Assembly: GCA_964501535.1 (NCBI GenBank)
Contig: CAZCSV010000003.1
Location: 124,001-188,000 of the forward strand
Length of the DNA: 64,000 bases
Reading direction: 5' to 3'
From: FEN-1279 sp964501535
GTDB taxonomy: Bacteria; Bacteroidota; Ignavibacteria; Tepidaquicellales; Tepidaquicellaceae
Shown: positions 54,159 through 63,999 of the stretch, in pieces
Layout: the number at the start of each line of letters is the position of its first letter
Position numbering within the stretch: position 1 is the stretch's first letter
The notes under the pieces: generated by a model
Database searches by the model: none
Told to the model about the DNA's origin: nothing
Seen by the model: the letters and a program-made list of their open reading frames with translations, nothing else
Program-made: the position numbers and the translations under genes

Positions 54159-55454
54159 TTATTTTGAGTTCTTTAAAGCCAGCAAATTATTAACAATTTT
54201 TTTAGCGATTCCGGTTTTATCACTAAATACAAATTTATTCTTTTGACCTATTTCGTCTCTTAGGATTTTATTAGCGAGCAAGATTCTCAAGTCTTTATAA
54301 AACTTCATTTTATTTTTAACCAGAATACCGCTTCCATATTCCAGCAACACCTCATCCTCATCAGAATTTTTAATATTATTCGCAAAGAAAATCGGCACAT
54401 TAAATATTGCAGGTTCCAAAATATTATGCAATCCCGATTTAAATCCCCCGCCGACATAACTAACACAAGAAATAGAGTATAAATTCAGGAGTTTACCAAT
54501 ACAATCAACGATAATAAGATTTTCATTCGAGTAACTTTTCAAATCGGAAAAGCGGATAGATTTCAGGTTCTGATAGTTCTGGAAGATATTTTTCTCAATC
54601 AAAACAAGTTTTGTTTCCTTAGGTTCATGGGGCACCAAAATAGTCAACAAATCCGGTTCATAATTTTGAATTTTATTTATGACAGGAAGCAATATTTCTT
54701 CATCCTCTTTCCACGAACTGCCGACAACAAAGACTTTTTTATTTTTATAAATATTTTCACCGATTACATTTTCCCTACTAATGTTTTTTGAAGACTGCAG
54801 TACTCTCTCGAATTTCGAGTCACCCACTTTAATAATTTCCGAATTATTTTTCAAGACTCTTTTAAAATTAAGTTCATCATCATCATCTATTGCGAAAAGA
54901 ATATCAATCATATTGAACAAACATTTTTTAAACGAACTTATTAATGGTATTTTCCATGTTTTATCATTCAGGTCAAATCTCGCATTAGCTATTGCGGTAG
55001 TCATATTCATTTTCTTTGCAACATAAAGGAAATTAAACCACAAATCATACCGCATCATAACGACAAATTCGGGATTAATTATATCAAGAAATTTGCCAAC
55101 TTTTTTATATGAATCGTAGGGCAAATATGTTTTAAGAATCCTTTTATCCGAGACCTTTGAATTTTTAAAACCGGAGGGCGAAAAAAACGTGAGGACGATA
55201 TTATAGTTTTGATTAAGCAGTTCCTGATATATGGGGACGGCCTGTTGATATTCGCCCAATGAAGAGCAATGGATAATAATATTTTTGTTTCCGTTTTTTA
55301 ACAAAGGCATATTATTTTCAAGTTCAGAAAAGATAAACTTTCTGCCTTTAAAGCCTTCACGCACTTTCGAATTGAATACGGAATAAAGCCTGAAGATTAT
55401 CCAAATTAATGGAATCGAAAAGATATTGTAGACATATAGCCAGAATTTACACAT
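54159..55454 (-). CDS. waaA: 3-deoxy-D-manno-octulosonic acid transferase (Kdo transferase)
   Basis: GT30-family transferase that attaches Kdo to lipid A at the cytoplasmic face, 431 residues. An N-terminal hydrophobic anchor (about 4-24) is followed by HCSSLGEYQQAVPIYQEL near 62 (the acceptor-binding Glu is in SLGE). GGGFKSGLHNILEPAIF is near 345 with the donor-binding motif. It is in a same-strand run from frr through gmhA to the M15 gene. Confidence 0.9.
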   Translation of the reverse strand: MCKFWLYVYNIFSIPLIWIIFRLYSVFNSKVREGFKGRKFIFSELENNMPLLKNGNKNIIIHCSSLGEYQQAVPIYQELLNQNYNIVLTFFSPSGFKNSKVSDKRILKTYLPYDSYKKVGKFLDIINPEFVVMMRYDLWFNFLYVAKKMNMTTAIANARFDLNDKTWKIPLISSFKKCLFNMIDILFAIDDDDELNFKRVLKNNSEIIKVGDSKFERVLQSSKNISRENVIGENIYKNKKVFVVGSSWKEDEEILLPVINKIQNYEPDLLTILVPHEPKETKLVLIEKNIFQNYQNLKSIRFSDLKSYSNENLIIVDCIGKLLNLYSISCVSYVGGGFKSGLHNILEPAIFNVPIFFANNIKNSDEDEVLLEYGSGILVKNKMKFYKDLRILLANKILRDEIGQKNKFVFSDKTGIAKKIVNNLLALKNSK

Positions 55455-55471
55455 ATACTCAAAGGGAAGGA

Positions 55472-56029
55472 TTATACTTCCATAATTTCTTTTTCTTTTT
55501 TTGCCAGTATTTCGTCAATTTCCTTAATATATTTATCGGTCAGTTTTTGGATTTCCACTTCTCCGTGTTTTCTTTCGTCTTCTGAAATGTGTTCGGTTTT
55601 TTCAGTTTTCTTAAGTTTTTCAATTTCATCTCTTCTGATATTTCTAACGGCAACTCTTCCTTCTTCAGACATTCTCTTTACGAGTTTAACGAGTTCTTTT
55701 CTTCTTTCCTCGTTCAACGGAGGAATAGGTATTCTAATAAGCGAGCCGTCATTAGCGGGATTTAGTCCCAGATTAGAATTCAATATAGTTTTTTCTATCG
55801 CCGAGATAATTGTTTTATCCCACGGTTGTATAGTGATAGTATGAAAATCGGGAGTACTGATATTCCCGACCTGATTCAGGGGAGTCGGGGTACCGTAATA
55901 ATCTACTTTAATTCCGTCGAGCAGGCCCACAGAAGCCTTGCCAGTTCTGACTTTAATAAATTCAGAGATTATATGCTCGACGGCTTTTTTCATTCTATCG
56001 CCAGAATCTTTAATAATATCTTTTATCAT
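55472..56029 (-). CDS. frr: Ribosome-recycling factor
   Basis: Splits post-termination ribosomes with EF-G, 185 residues, the standard length. It has VRTGKASVGLLDGIKVDYYG near 28-47 and IRIPIPPLNEERRKELVKL near 102-120. It lies 38 bases after pyrH in the usual rpsB-tsf-pyrH-frr order. Confidence 0.97.
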   Translation of the reverse strand: MIKDIIKDSGDRMKKAVEHIISEFIKVRTGKASVGLLDGIKVDYYGTPTPLNQVGNISTPDFHTITIQPWDKTIISAIEKTILNSNLGLNPANDGSLIRIPIPPLNEERRKELVKLVKRMSEEGRVAVRNIRRDEIEKLKKTEKTEHISEDERKHGEVEIQKLTDKYIKEIDEILAKKEKEIMEV

Positions 56030-56067
56030 ATATTAAAAAATAATTTAATAACCTGAGTTTTTATTTA

Positions 56068-56778
56068 TTAAGAAATAATCGTTCCAATATCCATTCCGGA
56101 GATAATTTTCTTCAAATTATCCTTTACATTCATATTAAAAACCATAATCGGCAAGTTATTTTCACGGCACAGCGTGATTGCAGTCAAATCCATAACACGC
56201 AAATTTTTTTCCAGAACATCCTTATATTTCAGTTTTTTAAACATTTTCGCCTTTTTATTTTTTTCCGGGTCCGAATCAAATACGCCATTTACTCTCGTAC
56301 CTTTTAAAATTACATCGGCTTTAATCTCAATTGCTCTCAACGCTGCAGCAGTATCGGTAGTAAAATAAGGTTCGCCAGTACCCGCCGCAAATATGACAAT
56401 TCGTTTTTTTTCGAGGTGTCTGTTAGCACGTCTTATTATCAGCGGTTCCGCGACCTCATCCATTTTAATAGCCGACTGAACTCTTGTGTAAATATTTTTC
56501 TTTTCGAGGGAATTTTGAAGAGCAAGTGAATTAATAACCGTAGCGAGCATACCCATCTGGTCACCGGTAACCCTGTTCACTCCCTGCCGTGATGCCGACA
56601 ATCCGCGATAGATATTCCCGCCGCCAATAACTATTCCCACTTCTATACCCAATTTATAAACCTTAACGATTTCACCCGTAATATGTTCAAGCATATCAGA
56701 ATCTATGCCATAACTCTTATTTCCCATTAGCGATTCACCGCTGAGTTTTAGAAGAATCCTTTTAAAATTTTTTTTCAT
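56068..56778 (-). CDS. pyrH: UMP kinase
   Basis: Hexameric UMP kinase of the amino acid kinase fold, 236 residues. The Lys-rich loop KLSGESLMGN is at 11-20, GGGNIYRG near 51, GDQMGMLATVINSLAL near 72, and GTGEPYFTTDTAAALRA near 131. Confidence 0.97.
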   Translation of the reverse strand: MKKNFKRILLKLSGESLMGNKSYGIDSDMLEHITGEIVKVYKLGIEVGIVIGGGNIYRGLSASRQGVNRVTGDQMGMLATVINSLALQNSLEKKNIYTRVQSAIKMDEVAEPLIIRRANRHLEKKRIVIFAAGTGEPYFTTDTAAALRAIEIKADVILKGTRVNGVFDSDPEKNKKAKMFKKLKYKDVLEKNLRVMDLTAITLCRENNLPIMVFNMNVKDNLKKIISGMDIGTIIS

Positions 56779-56906
56779 AACTTTAATTTATTTTTTCACT
56801 AAAAAAATATTAATGAAATAAAAGAAGGAACAGAGTTAACACCTGAGCAAAAAAACTTCCCGCTTCAAAATTAGTTTAAGATTGGGAATAATGAAACATC
56901 AAAAAT

Positions 56907-57758
56907 TTATCCAAGCTGGAATCTTATCATATTGGTTACTTCAGCGGTTTCGCCTGTCTTTTTGGTATATTCCTTAAGCAGGTCTCCAACGCACTTGCTG
57001 GAATCCTGTATATATTCCTGTTCGAGCAAGCAGTTTTCCTGATAAAACTTCTCGATTTTATTCTGAATAATTTTATCGATAATTTTTTCAGGTTTATTTT
57101 CGTTTTTAGCCTGTGTAAGATAAATTTCCTTTTCCTTTTCGACAACTTCGGTCGATATATCCTCTCTTTTTATAGACAAGGGATTCATAGCAACCACCTG
57201 CATAGACATTTTTTTACCGATGTCATAAAGTTCGTCCGAAAACTTACCTTTAATTCCGACCATACCGCCCACCTTGCTTCCAAAGTGTATATAAAAAGCC
57301 ACAAAGCCGTTATCGACCTTAATCAGTTTTGCTCTTTTAAATTCAATTTTCTCGCCGACTTTCCCCATCATACCGTCGATATTTTCCTGGACAGTAAGGC
57401 CATCTCCGTCTTTCGAATTCAGCAGTACTGACAAATCATCCGTATTACTTGCCAAAGCCACATCCGCAATTTTTTGGGCGAAGCTCTGGAAGGAATCGCC
57501 TTTAGCGACGAAATCAGTTTCACAATTCACTTCAATGATAACCCCCGCGGTATTTTCCTTATTAATACTTGCTTTAATAGCGCCTTCTTTTGCAATTTTA
57601 TCGGCTCTTTTGGTAGCCATTGCGGCGCCTTTTTTACGGAGATATTCAATAGCTTTTTTTATATCGCCATCCGATTCCTGAAGAGCTTTTTTACAGTCGC
57701 TCATACCCGCACCGGATTTTTCCCTTAACTCTTTAATTAATTCAATTGTAATTTCCAT
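56907..57758 (-). CDS. tsf: Elongation factor Ts
   Basis: Guanine-nucleotide exchange factor for EF-Tu, 283 residues. The UBA-like start (LREKSGAGMSDCKKALQESD) and the core with EVNCETDFVAKGDSFQSF are both typical. It lies 30 bases after rpsB and 128 bases before pyrH. That gap shows no gene or clear terminator. Confidence 0.97.
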   Translation of the reverse strand: MEITIELIKELREKSGAGMSDCKKALQESDGDIKKAIEYLRKKGAAMATKRADKIAKEGAIKASINKENTAGVIIEVNCETDFVAKGDSFQSFAQKIADVALASNTDDLSVLLNSKDGDGLTVQENIDGMMGKVGEKIEFKRAKLIKVDNGFVAFYIHFGSKVGGMVGIKGKFSDELYDIGKKMSMQVVAMNPLSIKREDISTEVVEKEKEIYLTQAKNENKPEKIIDKIIQNKIEKFYQENCLLEQEYIQDSSKCVGDLLKEYTKKTGETAEVTNMIRFQLG

Positions 57759-57788
57759 ATTGTATGAATTTTTTTATTATCAAAATAT

Positions 57789-58529
57789 TTATTCTTTTTC
57801 CATTTTTTCCTTCATTTCCTCGGATTCATCTTCTCTTCTTGTTTTTGCGGCGGTAGTTCCTTCCGCCACGGCATCGGCAACGGTTTTCGTAATTATTTCA
57901 ATTGACTTTACCGCATCATCATTTGCGGGGATCGGATAATCAATCAAATCTGGGTCGCAATTTGTATCAACGATAGCGAAAATCGGGATATTCAATTTTC
58001 TTGCTTCATCGATAGCGATATGTTCCTTTTTAATATCCACGATGAACAAAGCACCCGGCAATTTAGTCATATTAGAGATACCGTTTAAGACTTTTTCAAG
58101 TTTTTCTTTTTCACGGGACATTTTAAGTCTTTCTTTCTTAATGAATTTTTCAATCGTTCCGTCCGTTTCCATCTTTTGCAGGTTCATAAGCTTTTTAATA
58201 CTTTTTCTAACGGTATTAAAATTAGTCAACATACCGCCGAGCCATCTTTCACAAACGTAAAAGGCATCGCATTTTTCAGCCTGCTCTTTAATAATGGCTT
58301 TAGCCTGTTTTTTAGTCCCCACAAATAGGATCTTTTTGCCTTCGGCTGTAATTTTAGCAATTGCATTCGAAGCATCCAGAAGAAGATTTAAAGTTTTCTT
58401 CAAATCAATGATATGGATACCGTTTCTTTCCATAAAAATGTATTTCTTCATTTTTGGATTCCATCTTCTTGTAAGATGTCCAAAATGCGAGCCTGCCAAG
58501 AGCAGGTCTTCAATCTGTACTGCAGACAT
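57789..58529 (-). CDS. rpsB: 30S ribosomal protein S2
   Basis: 246 residues. It shows LLLAGSHFGHLTRRWNPKMK (7-26), the S2 pattern IDLKKTLNLL, and DTNCDPDLIDYPIPANDDA near 198. A good ribosome-binding site (AAGGAG) precedes the ATG. The C-terminal tail is charged (RREDESEEMKEKMEKE). A structured leader lies upstream. Confidence 0.97.
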   Translation of the reverse strand: MSAVQIEDLLLAGSHFGHLTRRWNPKMKKYIFMERNGIHIIDLKKTLNLLLDASNAIAKITAEGKKILFVGTKKQAKAIIKEQAEKCDAFYVCERWLGGMLTNFNTVRKSIKKLMNLQKMETDGTIEKFIKKERLKMSREKEKLEKVLNGISNMTKLPGALFIVDIKKEHIAIDEARKLNIPIFAIVDTNCDPDLIDYPIPANDDAVKSIEIITKTVADAVAEGTTAAKTRREDESEEMKEKMEKE

Positions 58530-58550
58530 AATTTACTCCTTAATTTTTAT

Positions 58551-58621
58551 AAAAGCCGGATGCCTTAAGAGATTTGCATCAGTCGATGCATATGAGAGGA
58601 GTTAGGCAAATGCTGGCTTTT
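58551..58621 (-). ncRNA. Candidate rpsB leader RNA
   Basis: Between rpsI and rpsB the transcript can fold as a stacked hairpin. Outer arms AAAAGCC and GGCTTTT (58551-58557, 58615-58621), a middle stem TGCCT/AGGCA (58561-58565, 58604-58608) and an apical TGCATC/GATGCA hairpin around AGTC (58575-58590) nest inside one another. A short T run follows the outer stem on the minus strand. It may be an autoregulatory S2-binding leader or a leaky attenuator. Confidence 0.5.
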
Positions 58622-58734
58622 GTTTTTCTTCTATTTCCGTCATCTTTTATTTTACATCCAGATAAAAAATTCATCGGGACACGCGTAAAACAAAATCGGG
58701 AAATATGTATTTTAAAATAACGTTTATTAAAAAA

Positions 58735-59127
58735 TTATCTTTTAGAAAACTGAAATCTTTTTCTTGCTTTTGGTCTTCCGTATTTTTTACGCTCGACCAT
58801 TCTGGGGTCTCTCGTCATAAATCCGTTTTGTCTCAATACACTTTTAAGTTCTTCATTTCTATTTACCAATGCTCTCGCGATACTAAGTTTGATTGCTCCT
58901 ACCTGGCCTGTAAATCCGCCTCCGGAGACATTAACTTTCACATCGAGGCTACCGAGTGTATCGGTAACTTTTAAAGGCTGCAACAAACTCTGGTACAACG
59001 CGGGAGATTTCACATATTCCTCGGCATTTTTTCCATTAATGGTAATTTTACCAGTTCCGTCAGTCAATAAAACTCTTGCAACCGCTGTTTTTCTTCTTCC
59101 TACTTTTATTGTTGATTTTACCGTCAT
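58735..59127 (-). CDS. rpsI: 30S ribosomal protein S9
   Basis: 130 residues, starting GRRKTAVARVLLTDG and ending in the basic tail RDPRMVERKKYGRPKARKRF. The conserved SGGGFTGQVGAIKLSIARAL is near 66-85. The gene is 22 bases downstream of rplM, the usual pair. Confidence 0.97.
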   Translation of the reverse strand: MTVKSTIKVGRRKTAVARVLLTDGTGKITINGKNAEEYVKSPALYQSLLQPLKVTDTLGSLDVKVNVSGGGFTGQVGAIKLSIARALVNRNEELKSVLRQNGFMTRDPRMVERKKYGRPKARKRFQFSKR

Positions 59128-59149
59128 ATATTTTTAAAAATCGAATTTA

Positions 59150-59605
59150 CTAAATATTTAAAGCAATGGGTTTTTGAGCACTATGCGGATGTTCGTTCCC
59201 CCTGTATACTTTTAATTTATGAATTAAATGTTTTCCGAGAACAGTTTTTGGCAGCATTCTTTTCACTGCGAGTTCGACAACTCTTTCGGGTTTTTCGACT
59301 ATCATTTCACTATAAAGCTTAATTTTCTGTCCTCCGGGATATCTTGAGTGAGTTTTATAATCTTTCAACACGGCTCTTTTACCTGTTACTTTAACTTTTT
59401 CCGCATTAATCACAACCACAAAATCACCTAAATCCGCATTAGGGGTATACTGAGGGTTATATTTACCTCTAATTCTTTTAGCAATTTCACTTGCCATGCG
59501 GCCCAGAGTTTTGCCTTCGGCATCAACCAAATACCATTTGCCAGGATTATCTGCTTTTGTAGCATATTTTGTAGTCCTGACCGATTTACTTATAGCTTTT
59601 CTCAT
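59150..59605 (-). CDS. rplM: 50S ribosomal protein L13
   Basis: About 151 residues from an ATG at 59605; an ATG seven codons upstream (59626) is possible but extends beyond the family's usual start. It has KWYLVDAEGKTLGRMASEIA, YTPNADLGDFVVVINAEKV and the C-terminal KLKVYRGNEHPHSAQ. First gene of the rplM-rpsI-rpsB-tsf-pyrH-frr run. Confidence 0.96.
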   Translation of the reverse strand: MRKAISKSVRTTKYATKADNPGKWYLVDAEGKTLGRMASEIAKRIRGKYNPQYTPNADLGDFVVVINAEKVKVTGKRAVLKDYKTHSRYPGGQKIKLYSEMIVEKPERVVELAVKRMLPKTVLGKHLIHKLKVYRGNEHPHSAQKPIALNI

Positions 59606-59702
59606 AAAAAATTTTCCATTAAACATTAAAAATAAGAAATTTAGAGAAAAATGTCAACGCAAAGAGGAAGGATAGTTTAATGATTATTTACCATAAATAC
59701 TC

Positions 59703-60533
59703 TCATTTTATGCTGAAATTTTCGGCAAGATACGAACGGATATCATACCAGTTCACATTTCCGTACATATCGTAAATAAAGTTTATAACCTGTTCGGTAA
59801 TTATATAATCGTTCAAGTTATATTTTTTCAGAATAGTAATATAATTTGATAATTCACTTTTGAGTGTATTATCATCCGCAAAAGACAGACTAAAAGAAGT
59901 TAGTTTTATACTATAATTTTTATCCTTATCAAAATAATACAAGCTTACTGTATCGATTTTTTCGGGATTACTTTCAAACTCTACTGTTTTAAAAAAATCC
60001 TTATCAATTAACAACGTATCTTTATCGGATTTTATTTTTTTTTCAATCTCATTTCCGCCGAATAAATATTTTACATAAAAAAAATTGTTTTCATCCATAG
60101 GATATAATTTGCTATCGACAAAGATTTTGCTTTCCCTGATGATAAAGTATTCGTTCCCGAATTCTTTTTCATAAAAATTAATATTTATCAATTCGAGTTC
60201 GTCAAAATCGATATGTTTCGTACTTAATTTTTCTTTCCCCGAAAACAATACCGAGCCGACAAATGCCGTCAAGGCATCTTTCTTCTTTTTATCTCCCAGT
60301 TTAACAACAAAAGTCCCCTGTTCCGAACTAAATACCGAAGCTTTAGAGTTCTGGGAACTGAATGTTAATTTATCGGTCGCGCAGATTTCATCCATCTCCT
60401 TAATCGGCTGTCCTGTTTTTTCGGAAATTATTTCACCCTTGACTGCGAGGACTGTATAGCACTGGGAGAAGGACATATTTGAGAATGTAAAGAGCAATAT
60501 ATTTATTAAGATAATTATTTTAAGCTTATTCAT
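59703..60533 (-). CDS. Exported protein of unknown function
   Basis: 276 residues with a signal peptide (about 1-23, ending SFSQ). An early stretch (CYTVLAVKGEIISEKTGQPI, LTFSSQNSKASVFSSEQG) has the feel of a FecR-like beta-helix or regulatory ligand domain, but the match is loose. The middle and end are rich in Lys, Asp and Phe, with no catalytic motif. It lies between rplM and rnr on the same strand. Confidence 0.65.
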   Translation of the reverse strand: MNKLKIIILINILLFTFSNMSFSQCYTVLAVKGEIISEKTGQPIKEMDEICATDKLTFSSQNSKASVFSSEQGTFVVKLGDKKKKDALTAFVGSVLFSGKEKLSTKHIDFDELELININFYEKEFGNEYFIIRESKIFVDSKLYPMDENNFFYVKYLFGGNEIEKKIKSDKDTLLIDKDFFKTVEFESNPEKIDTVSLYYFDKDKNYSIKLTSFSLSFADDNTLKSELSNYITILKKYNLNDYIITEQVINFIYDMYGNVNWYDIRSYLAENFSIK

Positions 60534-60570
60534 GTTACTGAATTTTAAAATTGTAATAATTTAAAAAAAA

Positions 60571-62544
60571 TTACACCAATAAGAAATCTATCTTCTTTGT
60601 CTCTGTATCGGTAGCGAGGATTTTCACGACGACTTTTTGACCTATGCGGTATGTTTTACCTCTGCGTGCACCTATTGCCATATGTTTTTTATCAAAGTAT
60701 TCGTAATAATCATCTTCCAAATCGCGGAAGCGGACAAGGCCTTCTACGGCAATATCAATAATTTCCACAAACATACCGTAATGCACCATTCCCGATATAA
60801 TACCGTTGAATTCATAACCGAGGCGGCTGCTCAGATATTCAATCTGTTTCAGCTTAATGATTTCCCTTTCTGCATAAACCGCATTTTGTTCATTAGCTGA
60901 AGACTGTTTGCATATTTCGGGAAGATGCTTTTTATAAAAATTAATTTTTTTGTAATTAATATTTTTATTTTCAGCAAACTGCAGATACTCTTTTAAAATC
61001 CTGTGAACGATTAAATCCGGATAGCGTCGGATTGGTGAAGTAAAGTGGGTATAATCATCGAAGCCGAGACCGTAATGTCCGATATTTTTTTCATCGTAAA
61101 TTGCCTTTGCCATAGAGCGGATAAGCAAATCGTTTATCAGGTACTCTTCGGGTTTTCCTTTAATAGATTCAAGAAGTGCTTTTATAGAATCCTTATCATC
61201 TATATGAAGTTTATACCCGAACTGCTCGACGAAAGCGGATAAGTCATTCAATTTTTCCACATCGGGCTCTTGGTGTACGCGATAAACAAACGGCAAGTCC
61301 TGTTTAAATTTCTCAGACAATTCCGTCACAAATTCTGTAACGCATTTATTAGCAAGAAGCATAAATTCCTCTATCATTCTCATAGAATCTAGTCTATCTT
61401 TTACTTTAATACCGGTGATTTTTCCATCTTCACCATAGTCAAATTTAACCTCCCGGGATTCAAAATCGATGCTTCCCTCTTTCATTCTCTTTTTATAAAA
61501 GTGTTTTGCGATTTTATCCATCAGCACAATTTCTTTTTTGAAATCGCCTTTTCTGCCATCAATTATATCCTGCACTTCTTCATAGGAAAATCTTCTTTTG
61601 CTATTAATTACCGATTTATAAATCTTATAACTTTTCACCGAATAATTTTTCGACAGTTCGATATCGACGGAAAAAGTATACCTGTCCTGATTTGGCTTCA
61701 AAGAACAAATGTCGTTCGACAGTGATTCGGGAAGCATAGGAATAACGTTATTAAGAAGGTAAACGCTCGTACCCCTCTTAAGTGCCTCAACATCGAGAGG
61801 AGAATTTTCTTTTACGAAAAACGAAACGTCAGCAATATGCACTCCAAGAATATATCTACCGCTTTCTGTTTTTTCTATCGAGACTGCATCGTCATAATCT
61901 TTAGCATCTTCGGGGTCGATTGTAAAGCATATTTTATTGCGGATGTCTTTTCGTGAATCAATATCCTGCTTTCCGAAACTCGGTTTCGGAGTCAGGGCGG
62001 AAGAGTTATTCCATTCTTTAGCAAGATTAACCGCTTCGTTATTCACATCTTCAGGAAATTGTTTTTCCAGGTTATATTTTCTTGCAATCGCGGATATTTC
62101 GGTATCGACATTTCCGGCTTTTCCCAGAACTTCGATTATTCTTCCTTCCGGTTCTTTGTTATTGTCTTCGGGGTCATAATTTATTAATTCACAGACAACC
62201 TTATCACCTTCTTTTGCGTTAAAATAATTTTTTTTAGAGATAAAAATATCGTTTTTAACTACTCTCGAATCAGGCACAACATATCCGAAATATTTATTCT
62301 TTTCGAATCTTCCGGTAACGGTTAAAACATTTCCGCTTTGTTCTTTACTGTCTTTAATTTTTTTAATATTGATATAATACCACTTTCCAGATTTAATTAC
62401 TTTTTTTTGCTTAACCAAATCATACAGCTGCCGGCGGAGTTCTCCCCTTTTTTTCCTGTCTATATCCATTCTTTTCAAAATGGAATTGAACTTCAGAGAT
62501 TTTCCGTTATTCTTTTTAAGGGTCTTAATAATCTGGTTTTGCAA
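60571..62544 (-). CDS. rnr: Ribonuclease R
   Basis: 3'-5' exoribonuclease of the RNB family, 657 residues. An N-terminal winged-helix domain (about 1-60) and cold-shock domains (70-150) precede the RNB catalytic core with FTIDPEDAKDYDDAVSI, where Asp210, Asp216, Asp218 and Asp219 coordinate metal. A C-terminal S1 domain (about 575-657, FNGIISGMVHYGMFVEI) ends without the usual basic tail. The length is somewhat shorter than E. coli RNase R. Confidence 0.93.
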   Translation of the reverse strand: MQNQIIKTLKKNNGKSLKFNSILKRMDIDRKKRGELRRQLYDLVKQKKVIKSGKWYYINIKKIKDSKEQSGNVLTVTGRFEKNKYFGYVVPDSRVVKNDIFISKKNYFNAKEGDKVVCELINYDPEDNNKEPEGRIIEVLGKAGNVDTEISAIARKYNLEKQFPEDVNNEAVNLAKEWNNSSALTPKPSFGKQDIDSRKDIRNKICFTIDPEDAKDYDDAVSIEKTESGRYILGVHIADVSFFVKENSPLDVEALKRGTSVYLLNNVIPMLPESLSNDICSLKPNQDRYTFSVDIELSKNYSVKSYKIYKSVINSKRRFSYEEVQDIIDGRKGDFKKEIVLMDKIAKHFYKKRMKEGSIDFESREVKFDYGEDGKITGIKVKDRLDSMRMIEEFMLLANKCVTEFVTELSEKFKQDLPFVYRVHQEPDVEKLNDLSAFVEQFGYKLHIDDKDSIKALLESIKGKPEEYLINDLLIRSMAKAIYDEKNIGHYGLGFDDYTHFTSPIRRYPDLIVHRILKEYLQFAENKNINYKKINFYKKHLPEICKQSSANEQNAVYAEREIIKLKQIEYLSSRLGYEFNGIISGMVHYGMFVEIIDIAVEGLVRFRDLEDDYYEYFDKKHMAIGARRGKTYRIGQKVVVKILATDTETKKIDFLLV

Positions 62545-62556
62545 AATTTTACGTGA

Positions 62557-63999
62557 TTAAAATTTAATTTTATAATAAAGCATTCCGCCAGTCCGAGCAG
62601 TTCCTGACAAGTTTTTATTCTGTGAGAACTGGTCTACTATTCTTTCGAATTGTATAATAAGGTTATTGGAGAGACTTTTTATTTTAAGAAGTTTATTCAG
62701 GGGATATTCGATAGCAATATTTGTATTGGATAAGTCTCTGAATACCTGGCCGCCGACTCTCACAGTAGCATCACCGAGTTCCGCAGTAATTCTAATATCA
62801 GTATTTTGAGCAACGTTTCCGTTTTGGGTGCTGTTATAATTAATGTCCGTATTAACAATAAAGGGTAAAACGCTTTGCATCAGGTTTGTAATATACTGCG
62901 ATGCTAGGGAAGTACCGACGTTCGCCCCGACGCTCGAGACGAGATTCATTCTCTGGTCTGCGTTCAATTCATCGGTAAACTTTCCGAAAATAATAAAACT
63001 GACGGCTTCCTGGTCCTGATTCCCGCTTCTTGAGCTTCCGTCGACCAGCACTTCCCAATGCAGGTCAGGTTTCAGAGTAGGACCTGTTACTTTTAGAGTA
63101 ATATTAACCGTTCTTGTATTCCTGTCGTCGGACGGGTCGACAGAGATAGAGTTATATTTACCTTCGATATTCAGTTCCGGATTAATGATATTACCAGAAA
63201 ATATTAAATTGCCCGTTGCTTCAAAATTCTTATAGAACTTATAATAACAATTATCTTCGAGATTGACCCTGCCTCTGACCCTTATGGAATCGTTTTCGTG
63301 GTTATCGAACACCAAGCTTGCGTTGACATTACCGAAGAACTCCTGACCGGTACTTTCATCGATTACAAGGTTGACATACAATTTCTTTTCGGTATTAATT
63401 GTAACCTCGTAGAAAAAAGGACTTTTTTTACCGACGATTTTTTTCAGACCTCCTACCTTTGAAAGGAAGTTATTATCAAACGGGTCAAGCCGTTTTTTAT
63501 CGGCAGTTTTAAGACTATCTTTCAATTTTGCGACATACATATTCATGCTGTCATTCCTGAAATTAGCGGAATCGAACAGGATTTTATACAAAAAATTATC
63601 GGCGTAGAGGCTATAGGCTTCCTTTTTAAAGGGAGGAATATAGATTCTGCCTTTCGTCACGATAAGATCTCCGGTCATATCGAGCCTTTCCGAATTTCCA
63701 CTAAGAACAAGTTCTTTATTCCCCGTTCTCGCATACAAATCGCCATAAACGCCAATCATATTTTGGGAGACCTGATTATCGAGAACTTTAATTTTTCCGC
63801 CCATAGTAAGCTCAAGGTCATTCATTTCAAGATTAGTAAAATCAATATAACCTTTCATAATAAACGGCAAATTTTCTTCGTACGGAGCGAAAATTTTGAT
63901 TCTGGGGAACAACAATTTCTGGTCCTGTGTTGAGACATCGGCTTTAAAATTATAATTCATTCCCGTCATCACCAGTTTAAATTTCCCGTTTTTTACATT
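62557..63999 (-). CDS. TamB-like outer-membrane assembly protein, C-terminal part
   Basis: The frame is open through the right edge, so at least 480 residues are seen and the N-terminus lies outside; the first in-window start-like codon (63972) is internal. The repeated beta-strand texture (LVIDESTGQEFFGNVNASLV, ELNIEGKYNSISVDPSDD, VNITLKVTGPTLKPDLHWEV) and the end VEFPLN-type strands with INTDINYNST and GGMLYYKIKF match the DUF490/TamB C-terminal domain. That domain spans the periplasm and moves phospholipids or outer-membrane proteins. It lies 12 bases before rnr. Confidence 0.83.
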   Translation of the reverse strand, partial: NVKNGKFKLVMTGMNYNFKADVSTQDQKLLFPRIKIFAPYEENLPFIMKGYIDFTNLEMNDLELTMGGKIKVLDNQVSQNMIGVYGDLYARTGNKELVLSGNSERLDMTGDLIVTKGRIYIPPFKKEAYSLYADNFLYKILFDSANFRNDSMNMYVAKLKDSLKTADKKRLDPFDNNFLSKVGGLKKIVGKKSPFFYEVTINTEKKLYVNLVIDESTGQEFFGNVNASLVFDNHENDSIRVRGRVNLEDNCYYKFYKNFEATGNLIFSGNIINPELNIEGKYNSISVDPSDDRNTRTVNITLKVTGPTLKPDLHWEVLVDGSSRSGNQDQEAVSFIIFGKFTDELNADQRMNLVSSVGANVGTSLASQYITNLMQSVLPFIVNTDINYNSTQNGNVAQNTDIRITAELGDATVRVGGQVFRDLSNTNIAIEYPLNKLLKIKSLSNNLIIQFERIVDQFSQNKNLSGTARTGGMLYYKIKF

